From assembly GCF_033473495.1 (NCBI RefSeq), contig NC_088935.1:4340001-4404000 (forward strand): a stretch of 64,000 nt of DNA, read 5' to 3'. The notes under the pieces are model-generated. The model ran no database searches. It had not been told where the DNA came from and worked only from the letters and a program-made list of their open reading frames with translations. Origin of the DNA: Cercospora beticola (taxonomy: Eukaryota > Ascomycota > Dothideomycetes > Mycosphaerellales > Mycosphaerellaceae). Positions 22,760 through 34,100 of the stretch are shown piece by piece. Numbering within the stretch: the stretch's first letter is position 1; each line of letters starts with the position of its first letter. Made by a program: the position numbers and the translations under genes.

Positions 22760-24049
22760 GCTGAGGCTTGTCGACGAAGCTCATGCAGGCCCCGTTGCTC
22801 AGACCAGATGGCCTGCCCTGATGCTTGATCCTCGCGCGGTCTGGTCAAAGGCTGGAGGCTGCTGCAAGTCAATCGTGTCTACTTAAGGTCGCGTGAGGTA
22901 GAAGGGGAACAGCGGAGGACCAGGAAATGGACGAATGACATGACGAAATCCGAGCTGCATGGAGAGTCGGCGTCATGCTCGCAGGAGAGGATGAAGCAAA
23001 CTATGTACCGCACGGAAGCCACGACGAGTGGCAGTCATCAGGCCCTCACCAATGAGAGCAGCTGGCCGGTAGCTTTAGCTGGTCAGGTGAGCCAAAGGCG
23101 ATGCAGCTATCCGCTCGGAAGAGGGCGCGGGACGCAGCCTCTGCGGCGAAGAGGCTGTCCAGGCCAAACCATCATCGCCTGCGACCCTTGATCCTGGCTG
23201 ACATGCGCTGGCATCTGCTGTCGAGTGCGCCAGGCTCGATGACAGTGGAGAATTCCAAGGTTGGCATGCAGTAGCTCACTTGCTCGAAACTTGCGGGCCT
23301 CGAAGCCGGATGCGCGTCACCCGCAATGGTGCGCGATGCGTTCCGTTTCGTCACGATTGGACAGGCTGCCGTTGCATGACATGAAGCCAGTCGCATTCCT
23401 TCGCAGCAATACTGCCATGGCATAAAGCACCGCACGCGGCGTCGTCTTCGACAGCATCCGTGGCTTGGAACCACCGCTCGCTACACATGCGTTGTCGGTG
23501 GCGATTGGCGTCGTCCAACGCCCGTGTCGTCAACTCGCGCCGAGCGGTGAGGTCGTCCACTTCGCACCTTCTGGGATCGCATTGCATTGCATGCCGCACG
23601 CCGCCGCTGCATATTGTGACGAGTATACAGTGCCGACCGGCGCCATGAGCGGAGTGCACTCCTCTGCGCGACCTGTCGTAACACCGGTAACCGAGCAAGT
23701 AGAGACGTTCCACGTTCATCGCAAGCGACGTGGGACAAGAAGATTGCAAGTCGAGGTTCGAATGGAAGTCGGGACATCGGTGCAATGGCTGCTTCGCTGC
23801 CGGTCGGTTCACAGCAACCGCGACCTAGCCAGCCACAAACTCTACTGGGTGTTCATGCACGCTTGACATGTAGGCACACTGATACAGCTGTGCAACTCCG
23901 GTCGTATGCATCAATGGCGCAAGATCTAGTGGCCACTAACTTCAGCCTTCTACACCGCATTGCCGAGCGTCGTTCGCACTCGAGAGTTGTGCATGCATTC
24001 AACCTGGCCAGCCTGGCCAGCGACCATGCGACTTATACGGGCTACGAGA
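22760..24049. other. 1.3-kb gene-poor stretch
   Basis: Several overlapping open frames of 80-150 codons occur on both strands, as expected in GC-rich noncoding DNA. None has a domain, signal peptide or good splice structure. I see no tRNA, repeat or transposon. Confidence 0.45.
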
Positions 24050-25270
24050 TTACATTTTGCCTTTTCTTGCCAACTTCTCCCGAATTGCCGTGCTGCTAAT
24101 CTTGCTGTCGAATCCCTCCTTCGAAGTACCTCCTTCGCCATCCTCATCCGCGTCGAGCACATCGACCTCAAAAATATCAAGTTCCGCCCATCCCTGTTCG
24201 CGCCGCTTGTCATTCACAGCTTTCCCTCCCGATCTCGTCTCTGCACTGAGCACGAGGGCAGATATCTCCTCTTTCGTAATCGTGGGGCCGAAGGGATCTT
24301 GAATTTCCGTGCATTTGACAATCAAGCCGCTGGGGTAGTGGATGTCGATCGATTTGCCATTAGGCCCAGGATCATCTTGAATGCTCGCGTGCCGCTGGCC
24401 TCTGGTGGCAGGTGTTGAGAAATCGACAATCGCGTTGAAGAACGTCGCGACTGCCTTTTGACGATCTACCCAGCTCTCCACCAGATTTGCATGCTTCTTG
24501 TTCACCAGTAATTGATCTCCAGTAATACCAATCGTTGCCGAACGCTGTTCAGAGGCATCTCTCACATCAACCGCGAACATGGTCATTGTTATGAGCAGCT
24601 TGTGGCCAATGTGAAGATGATCCCACGTGCCACCAACAGCGACATCGTAGTGTTTCTGGTGTTTTGGTTGCCCTGGCGCAGTGGCCTTGACATCATGCTC
24701 CGAGGCCGATACTGTTTGAGCTGGTGGATCGTTGTGAACGCGCTCGACATCGATCTCGGCCCCTTTCATCTGAACAAAGGCCCTTACCATGTTCTCGCCT
24801 GCCTCGGACTCTACGCCAAAGGCATACTGCCATTGACGAGCAGATTTGGCTAGAGTTTCGAGATCAATCACAGGTCCATAAGGTTCCCGTATGCGTTCTG
24901 AACTTGATGCGTCAGGAGACCATGCTACCAAGATCACCCTGGGGTCAACGCCTTCAGCATCTTCGATGTTGACGTTTTCCTGCGCAGCTATCACAGTGAT
25001 GAGCTTGTAAACGCCTGCCACCAGCGATTGAGTCTGATCATATAGACTAGATCGTGGTGCGTACTGTGCGCCGACAAGATGCGGACAGGCCAATGCAATC
25101 TCTAACACTGAAGCTTTAGGATGATCGGCGGAGTGACCTGCGACTTCTTTGAGCACTTGACTGATGGTATCCGCATAAGCCGTTTTCAGCGCGGAGGCAT
25201 CTGTTGATGATGGGACCGGTGGCAGCAACAAGAGAAAGCGAGGAGGCTCTCCAACCTCAGGAACATCCAT
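24050..25270 (-). CDS. CAB4: Pantetheine-phosphate adenylyltransferase (CoA biosynthesis)
   Basis: Single exon of 406 aa. The nucleotidyltransferase motif DVAVGGTWDHLHIGHKLLI near residue 210 is the T/HxGH signature. ISSTAIREKLARKGK at the C-terminus is the second nucleotide-binding motif, and SATIGITGDQLLVNKKHA fits eukaryotic PPATs. This enzyme adenylates 4'-phosphopantetheine to dephospho-CoA, the fourth step of CoA synthesis. In fungi it is usually a stand-alone PPAT (yeast Cab4) inside the CoA-synthesising complex. The first 190 residues are a fungal N-terminal extension of unknown role. No dephospho-CoA kinase domain is fused. Confidence 0.9.
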   Translation of the reverse strand: MDVPEVGEPPRFLLLLPPVPSSTDASALKTAYADTISQVLKEVAGHSADHPKASVLEIALACPHLVGAQYAPRSSLYDQTQSLVAGVYKLITVIAAQENVNIEDAEGVDPRVILVAWSPDASSSERIREPYGPVIDLETLAKSARQWQYAFGVESEAGENMVRAFVQMKGAEIDVERVHNDPPAQTVSASEHDVKATAPGQPKHQKHYDVAVGGTWDHLHIGHKLLITMTMFAVDVRDASEQRSATIGITGDQLLVNKKHANLVESWVDRQKAVATFFNAIVDFSTPATRGQRHASIQDDPGPNGKSIDIHYPSGLIVKCTEIQDPFGPTITKEEISALVLSAETRSGGKAVNDKRREQGWAELDIFEVDVLDADEDGEGGTSKEGFDSKISSTAIREKLARKGKM

Positions 25271-25715
25271 GGGCCCGGTTGTTGCGGCTCAGCCTGAAGA
25301 TGGCACTCGTTGCAGTGGCTTCTTCGCACTTTTCCGCAAGGAGAGAACCAGAATGGCTTGAGTAGCTTGAGTATGCTGCTCAGTGCGCAGATTTCCGAAG
25401 CTTTGTATCTTGTTCCTCCAAGTGAAGAAGAGCTGAGTGCCGAGGAAAGTGAAGAAGAGACGTGTGATTAGCACTGACGGTATGCTCCTTATCGTGGCGC
25501 TAAACGTGTACCACCGCTGATCAAATGCCATCAGCGGACGCGATCTTGTGACATATGCATCTTCGCGTGCGACCTACTCACCATCAACACCGTATGCATC
25601 TTGCCCATCATGCGCGTGAGCTAATGTGTTATACTGTTCTACCGTTGATCATAGATCCTGCGACTTGTCTACATCGCGCTCTCAGACAGCGATATCCCTC
25701 AGATCGCCAGTAACC
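25271..25715. promoter_or_regulatory. Divergent promoter region, CAB4 and Atg28-like gene
   Basis: 445 bp between two divergent starts. An 80-codon minus-strand frame (25531-25289) with one hydrophobic patch lies just upstream of CAB4. It could be an upstream ORF or a chance frame; I do not call it a gene. Confidence 0.4.
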
Positions 25716-27167
25716 ATGTCTGCCAGCAAATCCTGGAGACCATCTACATCTTCGAGCAAGAGCCGAGTCTTGTCAACTTCGAGTCACGAGCTCCCACGAT
25801 GGCGTAGCCCTTCTCCTTCCGCATCGATGATCCCGCCGCCTATCGTGCAAAGCCGGTACATAGCACCAAAGGAGACAGTCGCCGAATCTGTATACGTAGA
25901 AAAACCAACCGAAATTGAGGACAAGCAGCAAGACATCGAAGCCGATCTCCAGTTCCTGCTCGATGCGCAAGCTGAAGGTCTAATACGAGGGCTAGAGGGA
26001 CGCTCGGGGGACAATAAGAGCTCCACGGGAAGCTCAACGCCTACGGTGCACAGCGTACCAGGATCCATCGCGAGAAGAGCACGGCGGCCGGCTCGACGAC
26101 AGCCAGGGCTTCGAAGCGCTCGCAAGGGCATCTACAACAGCATTGTTGCATTGGCAAACCTCAAGAACGAGGAGCTCACAGACATTCGCAGCGAGGTCAG
26201 AGAGACAGAGGGAAACCTCAGGCAGATCGAGACATGGGAAAAGAAGCGGGCCGGTCTACTTGAAGCATCAAGTCGCGTGGACTCGGAAGAAGAGACGGTG
26301 CGCGTACAGCGGCTCAAGCAAGAGGCAGACACATTACAAGCCGACATCAATCAAGTTGAGCTGAGTCTCGTAGAGATGAAGAGCAAGCACCGCAAGCTCA
26401 TGAGACAAATCGCTGCTGTGGAAAATGCTGTACAGGCTCGTATGGCATCGTACACGGAAAGTCTGCGACTCCTCGAGAGCGACGTGGATAAGTTCCTACG
26501 CGTCAGTCCAGACAGCTCAAATGGAAGAACAGCATCTCCCGTGGCAGCAAAAGCATCGGTCTGGCAGTTACCACCTCAACGCAGGAATCTTGACCTAGCG
26601 AAAGAGTACTGGTGTGAACGTCGCGAGCAGGTAGATCACCGCAAGAAGGACATTGAGTTCGAGAAGTCCGCTCTCGTCGAAGGCGCAGAGCTATGGCGGC
26701 AAGCAGTCGTAGAGGTGACCGAATTCGAGAAGCAGCTTCGCGCTGAGATGGCCACTCTACGACCATCATCGCCTAATTCGCAATCGGCCTGGGAGGATCC
26801 TCCTAATATGAACACTGATCACGCTGAAGGCATGCAGCAGGTACTTGACAAAATCGATACAGTCGCGGAATCACTACACGCGAAGTTGCAAAAAGCTGAA
26901 GAGAACAACTGGAAGCTATTGCAAGCTGCTATTGGCGCTGAGCTTGATGCACTCAGTCGAGGGAAACAGATCATCGCTAGTGCTCTCACAGCGGCTGACG
27001 ATAGAACGGTAGAAACAGATGACCATGATCTGCGAAAGGGAGACACAGGCGAAGAGATCAACGCGCTGGATCAAAGCTTCGCAACAGCACGACATATAGA
27101 TGAAGAGGATGAAGAGCCGCCGCCTGAACTACTCTTCTCTCAAGCCCGTGATATAGACACGGAATGA
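25716..27167 (+). CDS. Coiled-coil protein resembling Atg28-type autophagy proteins
   Basis: 483 aa from the ATG at 25716, which has a good context (ACCATGTCT). An in-frame ATG at 25626 would add 30 residues of unlikely character. A disordered Ser-rich N-terminus (KSWRPSTSSSKSRVLSTSS) is followed by a basic patch (RRARRPARRQPGLRSARKG) near residue 140. Long heptad-like helices run from about 150 to 270 and from 310 to 440. The tail is acidic (DEEDEEPPPELLF). The pattern matches fungal proteins annotated as Atg28-like, but coiled-coil resemblance is weak evidence of function, so autophagy involvement is tentative. Confidence 0.7.
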   Translation: MSASKSWRPSTSSSKSRVLSTSSHELPRWRSPSPSASMIPPPIVQSRYIAPKETVAESVYVEKPTEIEDKQQDIEADLQFLLDAQAEGLIRGLEGRSGDNKSSTGSSTPTVHSVPGSIARRARRPARRQPGLRSARKGIYNSIVALANLKNEELTDIRSEVRETEGNLRQIETWEKKRAGLLEASSRVDSEEETVRVQRLKQEADTLQADINQVELSLVEMKSKHRKLMRQIAAVENAVQARMASYTESLRLLESDVDKFLRVSPDSSNGRTASPVAAKASVWQLPPQRRNLDLAKEYWCERREQVDHRKKDIEFEKSALVEGAELWRQAVVEVTEFEKQLRAEMATLRPSSPNSQSAWEDPPNMNTDHAEGMQQVLDKIDTVAESLHAKLQKAEENNWKLLQAAIGAELDALSRGKQIIASALTAADDRTVETDDHDLRKGDTGEEINALDQSFATARHIDEEDEEPPPELLFSQARDIDTE

Positions 27168-27396
27168 ACGCTTATCCATCTTCTCCCTAAGTTCTTGCCA
27201 TGTTGTCAGTGAATTCTTGGCGCTCCCGCAGCTACGCAGCAGCTGCATCCGCCACAGCGCGGGACCTCACCTTCGAGTCCAACGGCAGCTGTCCCGGCCA
27301 ACACCACAATCCAACAGAACTTGCAACGCTAAGGCCGCACAGAAGATGCCGATCGGTGAGAGCAACGGTGGTCAAGAGCAACGAAACTGCTGAGCC

Positions 27397-28708
27397 ATGG
27401 CAGAAGCAACATACTCGTTCACGATCCCGTCTGCGCACGACGATACCAACCTTGAATGTCGCATCTACCATCCACGCAACCTCCAAGATCTCCTCATAAG
27501 CAATGATTCCAAACCTCGGATTGCAATTGTAGCACATCCTTATGCACCCTTGGGAGGCACATACGATGACCCAGTCGTGCTATCCCTCGCCGAATGCCTC
27601 CTTCGGGAAAGCTACATCACCGTAACTTTCAATTTCAGGCAAGTGCAGTGCCTGAACACGGCAATCGAGCTACAACACTGACAACTTCGACAGAGGCGCA
27701 GGAAAATCAGCAGGAAAGACATCATGGACGGGCAGACCAGAAGTAGACGACTACGCATCCGTCGTCGGGCTTGCAATTTACTACTTCAGCAACATTTGCA
27801 CGCCTCCTGGGCCCGACATACTATCTGCTAAACACGCAAGCCTCGATCCCAGCTCCCTCTACAGAGACCACGCGACCTCAAACGGCCCCCTCGAGCTATT
27901 GCTCGCGGGCTATTCCTTCGGCTCGTTGATCCTGTCTCGCCTGCCAGGCGTGCCCGCGATCTTGCAGCGCTTCGAGACCGCAGAAAGAGGCACTGCAGCT
28001 TCCGAAATCTTCATGCGGGCTCGAACGCTTGCAAAACAAACCAAGCAATCGATTGAGGTCGCTCAGAGTCCGACTTCGCCAAAAACAGTCCGTGGTCGAC
28101 GACCTCGCCATGACGACTCTCCGACAAAATTGCAATCCTCGGTGGTTGTTGGAGGTGACGAGCTTGACGCATCAGAGCGTCGACGAAGCCGCGATTCGCG
28201 CACAAGCGTAGACGTGATGCGAGATATGCCGCATAACATCAAGCACCACATGCGTAGGCATAGCGGGCATTCCCGAAGACCCTCCTTGGAACGAGAGAGC
28301 AATACACCGGCAAGCACTTCTAAGCTCGCTGGCGGCAAGCCAGGACCAGAAATCGCAGTACGCTACCTGATGATCAGTCCCGTACTCGTGCCGTTCTCGA
28401 CTACACTGCTGTCGCCTGGTCTACCGTTCACTGAGGGTAGCTCTAACGATGGGGAGACGGGCGTCTTGGGCTTAAAACATCCGACCTTGATCGTATTCGG
28501 AGCTGGTGACACTTTTACGGCAAGCAAAAAGCTTCGTTTGTGGGCAGAGAAGCTCCAGAAGGATTCGCCAGAGAAGAAGGTCCACTGGGCACAAATCGAT
28601 GGTGCAGGTCACTTCTGGCGTGAACGTGGAGTCATGAAAGCTTTGCGGTCCGAAGTCCAAGCATGGCTGAAGAGTGATGCTCGTCCAGAGACGGGTCAGA
28701 TGCAGTGA
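27397..28708 (+). CDS. Alpha/beta hydrolase with GC-AG intron
   Basis: Exons 27397-27638 and 27694-28708, 418 aa. The fold begins with IVAHPYAPLGGTYDDPVV and TVTFNFRGAGKSAGKTSW, the oxyanion region of the dienelactone-hydrolase/COG2945-like group. The nucleophile elbow GYSFGS is near residue 152, the acid-bearing strand LIVFGAGDTFTAS near 350, and the catalytic His in DGAGHFWRERGV near 385. Residues 185-320 form a long disordered basic insert (KTVRGRRPRHDDSPTKLQ, HMRRHSGHSRRPSLERES) between the core halves. The substrate is unknown. The 55-nt intron begins GCAAGT rather than GT: only this choice restores the conserved NFRGAGKS reading. Confidence 0.85.
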
Positions 28709-28782
28709 ATATATTGCGTGGTCGAAACCTCGACCAGAACTCCTCGCTCGCTTTCCATCGTCAAATCATCATCAGCATTCAA

Positions 28783-30943
28783 TCATATCTTTACACCCCA
28801 TACACCGCGTCCAGCACAGACTCCCAGCCAATCGCCGCCTTGGTTCGTGAGCTGGCTCTGCGGGGCCCATGATACGTTCGCAACTTCGTATTCGCATCTC
28901 CAGTTGGCCAATGGTCCCTTCACGGTAGACGCAGACTGCTCGGTGCCATTGCCGTTCAAAGCAGGCACGGAAGCTTGGTTCTGCGAATTCAGCAAATCCC
29001 ACAACAAGACCATGCTGTCATCTGCACCAGAGGCGAGCATCCCTCTCCGACTTGGATTCCACTCAATCGCGTTGAGGTTGCCTTGGTGGCCACGTAATTC
29101 CAGGAGCGCGGTACCTGGTTGCCGGACATCGAGAATTCGAATAACGTTGCTATCAGAAGCAAATGTGGCCAAAAGATGGGCGTCGTGGGGCGAGGCGGCA
29201 AGTCGGAGAAGTGGAGGCGCTGCAGGCATGTGAGACTTCGATGGGGAGGACGCCGAAGGAGAGGAGGCTAGAGATGGTCAGCTTGGATTGAATCTTGAGT
29301 ATCACAAGAGTCTTACATTTGTCACTCTTCTCCGCGGGCTCGTAAATGATGGTCGAATGCTCCAGACTTCTCAAATCAAACATTCGAACGCTGCCATCAG
29401 CACCGCAAGAAACAAAGACATCCACAGAACCCGCACAAAATCGCACGTCAAATACTTCCTTGTCGTGAGCGATCAATTGCGTCTTGGCTGTAAGCGTCGG
29501 AATATCCCATATGGTACATGTGGTATCGATTGAGGATGTTATGATCAGCTTCGGAGAAAGCGTATTCCAATCCAAGGACGTCAGAGGAGCGGTGTGCTCA
29601 GGAGTCTTGCTGTTAGAGAGTAGAGCAAGCGGTTGCAATTTCTGGGGCGCTGGGTCTCGAATGTTTGTAGACGCACTTCTGTTGATGTGCGAAGAGTGCG
29701 GTGTGGAGGGCGCTGGCAGGGACCACAGCCGCAGATGATCACCACTGGTAGCCAACAGATCTGTACTGGACTTCTGCGAGCTTGGAGGCTCCCAAAGGAT
29801 CCTCGTTACAGGATATGCGCATGTGGCCTCTGCAACTTTGCTGTATTCTATGCCGTACGGCGCCTGTCCGGGACCGTTGACGTCCTGAGGTGTAATGTGC
29901 GTGTCCAATATCTGTATGAAGTTGTGTGGATCCTCCAAATAGCTGCCGACCGCTATCTTGCCCGCCCCAGAGCCGCCTTGCACTGGCCACTTACACCAAT
30001 CGAACGCGTAGGTTGGGAACGGAGCGAGATAGTTCGAATTCGTGGGTTGCTCGGAGTAGCTGAAGAAGGCGGTGCCCTGGGGACCCTCATTGGCGTCGGA
30101 GATGGCCCGCGACCGAATATCTGTGAGGTTCAGAGGGCTATGCGAGGGGCCCGCCCCCGATTGGGGCGTCTGAGCATTGGAGAGATTGAAAGCCTTCGGA
30201 TTGGAGGTGACCGGCGTCTGAGCGGGTGTCTGATTGAAAGGAATGTACTTGGAGGAGCCGTCCAGCGTCCCCACACTGGGGCTGCTCCGCGAGTGACTGT
30301 GCAGGGTATTGGAGCGGGATGGGGGCTGCGAGTACTGCGAGGCATTGTTCTGCAACGGCTGGGACTGCATGGTCGAGGTCGTCGGCGAGGCCGTGTACGC
30401 TGAGGAGGCAGTCGACCGCGAGCCGCCTGCCGGCTGCAGGGCGCCTGGGAGAGCAGCGGACGAGCTGGCGTTGGAGGGGATCACGCTGCTCGCCTGGAAG
30501 CCTTGGTTGGGCGTGGCTTGCTGAACGGCGAAGGACGGCGTGGACGTTGCCGAGTACTGAGACGGCAGGTAGTTCTGCAGCGAGGGCGCGCGTTCGTGAG
30601 CGCGCCGCGGCGTGGTGAAGGACTGCAGATGAGACGAATCTGGCGGGATCGTGGATCCCGGCGCGGACAAGGGAGCTGCGGGCTGCTGGTCGGAGGCGCC
30701 TGCTACTCGGCCACTCTGCACCGCCATGTCATGGTCGTCGCGGAGGGAGTCGTTGGCGGAGGCGTGGGAGGGCGGCGGGGGGTCAGCGAAAATGTCGGTT
30801 CCTGCGCTGGTCGTGCCGCTCGCGAGTCGCTGCAGATTGGCCCCGAGCCCAACGGCTCCCAAGCTCGACGCGGCCTGGAAGATGCCCTCGCCGGCCGTGT
30901 GCTTCGCCTGCGAGTTGCTGTGCGAGTGGAAGGGCAAGGGCAT
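28783..30943 (-). CDS. WD40 protein, DCAF7/WDR68 (HAN11) orthologue
   Basis: Minus strand, exons 30943-29317 and 29267-28783, 703 aa. The first 270 residues are a fungal Ser/Pro/Gln-rich extension. The propeller then follows human DCAF7 closely: YAFDWCKWPV, LLATSGDHLRLWSL, APLTSLDWNTLSPKLIITSS, IDTTCTIWDIPTLTAKTQL, IAHDKEVFDVRF, GADGSVRMFDLRSLEHSTII. The second exon completes the repeats. DCAF7 is a scaffold for DYRK/HIPK kinases and CUL4-DDB1, so a signalling-scaffold role is inferred. An in-frame ATG at 31078 would add 45 residues but would sit only 72 bp from the divergent WDR6 start, so 30943 is preferred. The stop lies 74 bp from the hydrolase stop, so 3' UTRs probably overlap. Confidence 0.9.
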
Positions 30944-31150
30944 GGTCGGCAGCGCGACACAGCATGTGCATGTCTCTCGACAGTCACGCTGCGTCGGAAT
31001 GCTTAAAGATAGCTGTTGCTGCGAATTGATGCCACCAGCGGCTGATCGTCCGTGGCTGAGTGGGCCGACGGTGCACATGCCATGCCATGCATTGATTCAC
31101 TGCCAAGCTTTGCACTTTGAAGCACTTCGTCTCCTTCACACCTTCATCCA

Positions 31151-34100
31151 ATGCAGCATGAACACCACCGCGTGCCCTTGACGGCGTTGGCCTGCTGGGG
31201 TCGAAAGGTCGTTCTCGCTGGATCGGGCAGCTGCCTGCTGGCCTACGACACAGCCGACCAGACTTTACTCAAGTCCATCTCGATTTTCGAAGGCCAGGCC
31301 ATACATGGCATTGTCACCCCTGACAATGGCAATGATGATCTTGTCATCGTATGGGGCGGACAGTTGCTCCGAGCATTGAGACTTCATTCGGACCAGGATG
31401 GCTCCCAGCTCCACTATGAGGCAGGACCAATTGCCCGCGTCGACGACTGGATTCTGGACGCTATGATATCCCCACTGGATGCCAACAGGGTTGCCATCGT
31501 CACGGCACACAATGCGCTGAGCATAGCAAGTACGCATCCACAGTCACTGTCTCTCGACATACGTGAAGCAGTACCTGGATCCAATTGCATCCTGTACTGT
31601 GCACAGGTCACATGGCTAAGTCCTTCTTCTTGTCTCATTACTTCGGGCACTGCTTTCGGCGATATCATAGTGTGGTCGTGTCAACTTGCAGAGCATGAGG
31701 CTCAGCTCGAAGCAGCACATCAAGTCCATTACTCATTCCCAGCACATGACGGTTCTGTGTTCGGCGTGCAGATACTCCCGAGCGGGTCAACGAACGTCAA
31801 AGGTGAGCCGCAGAGAATACTGGCAAGCTGCAGTGACGACCGAACTATTCGACTGTGGGATGTCTCAGACCTGTCAATACGAATCGAGACAAACGATACG
31901 GACCTGCGCGAGACTGGATTTGGCTCTGTCCAGAGTACCAGCGCAATCAAGCCGGCATGCTTGGCGAGTGCAATGGGACATATTTCCAGAATATGGCATG
32001 TGCGCTTCGTTGGAGCCGGTAGCACTGTTCGTCTGCTGTCCTTTGGAGAAGATGCTACATGTATCACGTGGAGCCTGACCAGGAGTGAAGGCTCGATCGC
32101 TTTGCGGCAAATCAAGGTAGAGAAAGCTCACAATGGCAAGAACATATGGGCAGTAGCCATTCGAAGATGCTCTAAATCAAATGACGATATTACTCAGACG
32201 GAGGACGTACTTACTGGTGGTGCAGATGGGTCGATTTCTATTCGTAATGTCGAATTCAATGCCCATGGAAATATTCTCGATTCGAAGGAACATCAGTCTA
32301 CAAAAACAGCAGTCCGCTATCGATCATACGGTTTCGTGGCACCGCGCAATGTTATTGCAATAACGGACAACGGTGAAGTGGTTTCACTGAAGCTGGACAC
32401 AACAAGAAGGACAATGCACAGTGATCAAGTCGGTTCACCGGCCAGTCAGCTTCGTGGCTATTCAATAATGGCTGCCATTCACGGAGTTGCTTTCTTTGCT
32501 GGAAGAGGCGAAGTTTATTACCACTTGGCTGGAACTTCTCGTTATCAAACCCTCGTTGACGTTGGTGAGAAGGTTGCAGGACTATTTGCGCATCATGGTA
32601 ATGTCACTCATCTCAGTAGGGAAACGACCGCGGGATGCACACTTTTAGTCACGACAGTGAGGTCCAGGTCTGCTTATTGGTATAATTGTCAAACAAAGGA
32701 CAATTGTACACTCGAGATCATGTCCTCGTGGGCACTGGCACTGCCGGAAGGATTTGTGGTCACAAGTTTTGCAGAATTTACCCAGGACGACGATGAGTTC
32801 GTCACACTCGGCTCAAGAAGTGGTTGCATAGCTGTTTACGATCTGCGCCCTCGAGACGAAGAATCTGGCCCAATATCCAACGTAGGCCACTTCCCTACCG
32901 TGCATGGTGTCGAAGCTGTCACTTCCTTACGATACTTCATGGGCATGCTACTCTCGACTGGGCGTGATGGAACCTTCGCCGCACACAAACTGGACATCTC
33001 AGGTCCACAAAGTCACTCGAGCGCTGATCAGAGTATGAGTCTAATCACTGTGCATCAGCTGGCCCTCCCTCTTGGACCAAACGTTGAAGATTTCTCCGTT
33101 GTGCATTCGAACAGTATCTGGGTCTGGGGATTCAGAGGCAAACATTTTGTTGTCTTCGACGTTACGACACAGCAAGAGATCATGGTCGTCGAATGTGGTG
33201 GAGCGCATCGCAACTTTGCCTTTGATCCCGACACTTATGGCGGCACCTTCATCTGGACCAAAACCTCAGAGATCTACTTCCAAAGCCAGAATCGCCTCGC
33301 ATCTAGCTCGCTTCATGCCGGTGGGCATGGACGGGAAATCAAAGCCAGCGCAGTGTCACCTGTCGATCCCGAGCTGGTAGCGACGGGCGCAGAGGACACT
33401 GACATCAAGCTGCAACTGCACGTGAACGGTACCTGGCGCTGTCTTCACACTCTGCAAAAACACATTACAGGTATCCAGCATCTCCAATGGTCTTCAGAGG
33501 GCGACTATCTCTTCTCTAGCGGGGGCGTCGAAGAGTTTTATGTGTGGAAAGTTACTCACAACCTTCCGCTGGTAAGAATTGGCGTGGTCTGCGAGTCTGC
33601 GCACCCTCAGTGCAACCTTTCGGATCTACGAATCATGAACTTCGAAGCAAAAGCCCGTGACTCTGGTTACGAGATCACAATGGTATACTCCAACTCCAAT
33701 CTGCAAAAATGGCATTACTGGAACAAGTCATGGACGCTGTTAGGCTCTGGCGATTACCTCACCTCATGTTTGACGCAGTGCCTCCGGATGAATGCAGTTT
33801 CCTTGAATCTAGAGAATGCATCAACGATACATCAGGCTCGATCCTGCCTCTTCACAGCCAGTACAGATGGACACCTAGTTCAATGGAACAGAGACCATTC
33901 CGGCCAGCGTGATTTGACCTGGCAAACACGGCACAAGGTCCATCAGAGCGCAGTATTGAGTCTGATCCCTGTCGACCTCTCATCCGGTGCTGGCGACAAC
34001 CTCCTGTTGATTTCAGGCGGAGACGACAATGCCTTGGGTCTGACAAGAATCACGTTCAACTCTCAATCGAGCAAGCCGACAATGGCAACTCTTCTCGTGC

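Noticed and set aside
23351..24099. Several 90-150 codon ORFs
   Set aside because: Open in opposing frames over the same bases, with no recognisable features.
25289..25531. 80-codon minus-strand ORF upstream of CAB4
   Set aside because: Has an ATG and a hydrophobic patch but no other support. It may be an upstream ORF in the CAB4 leader.
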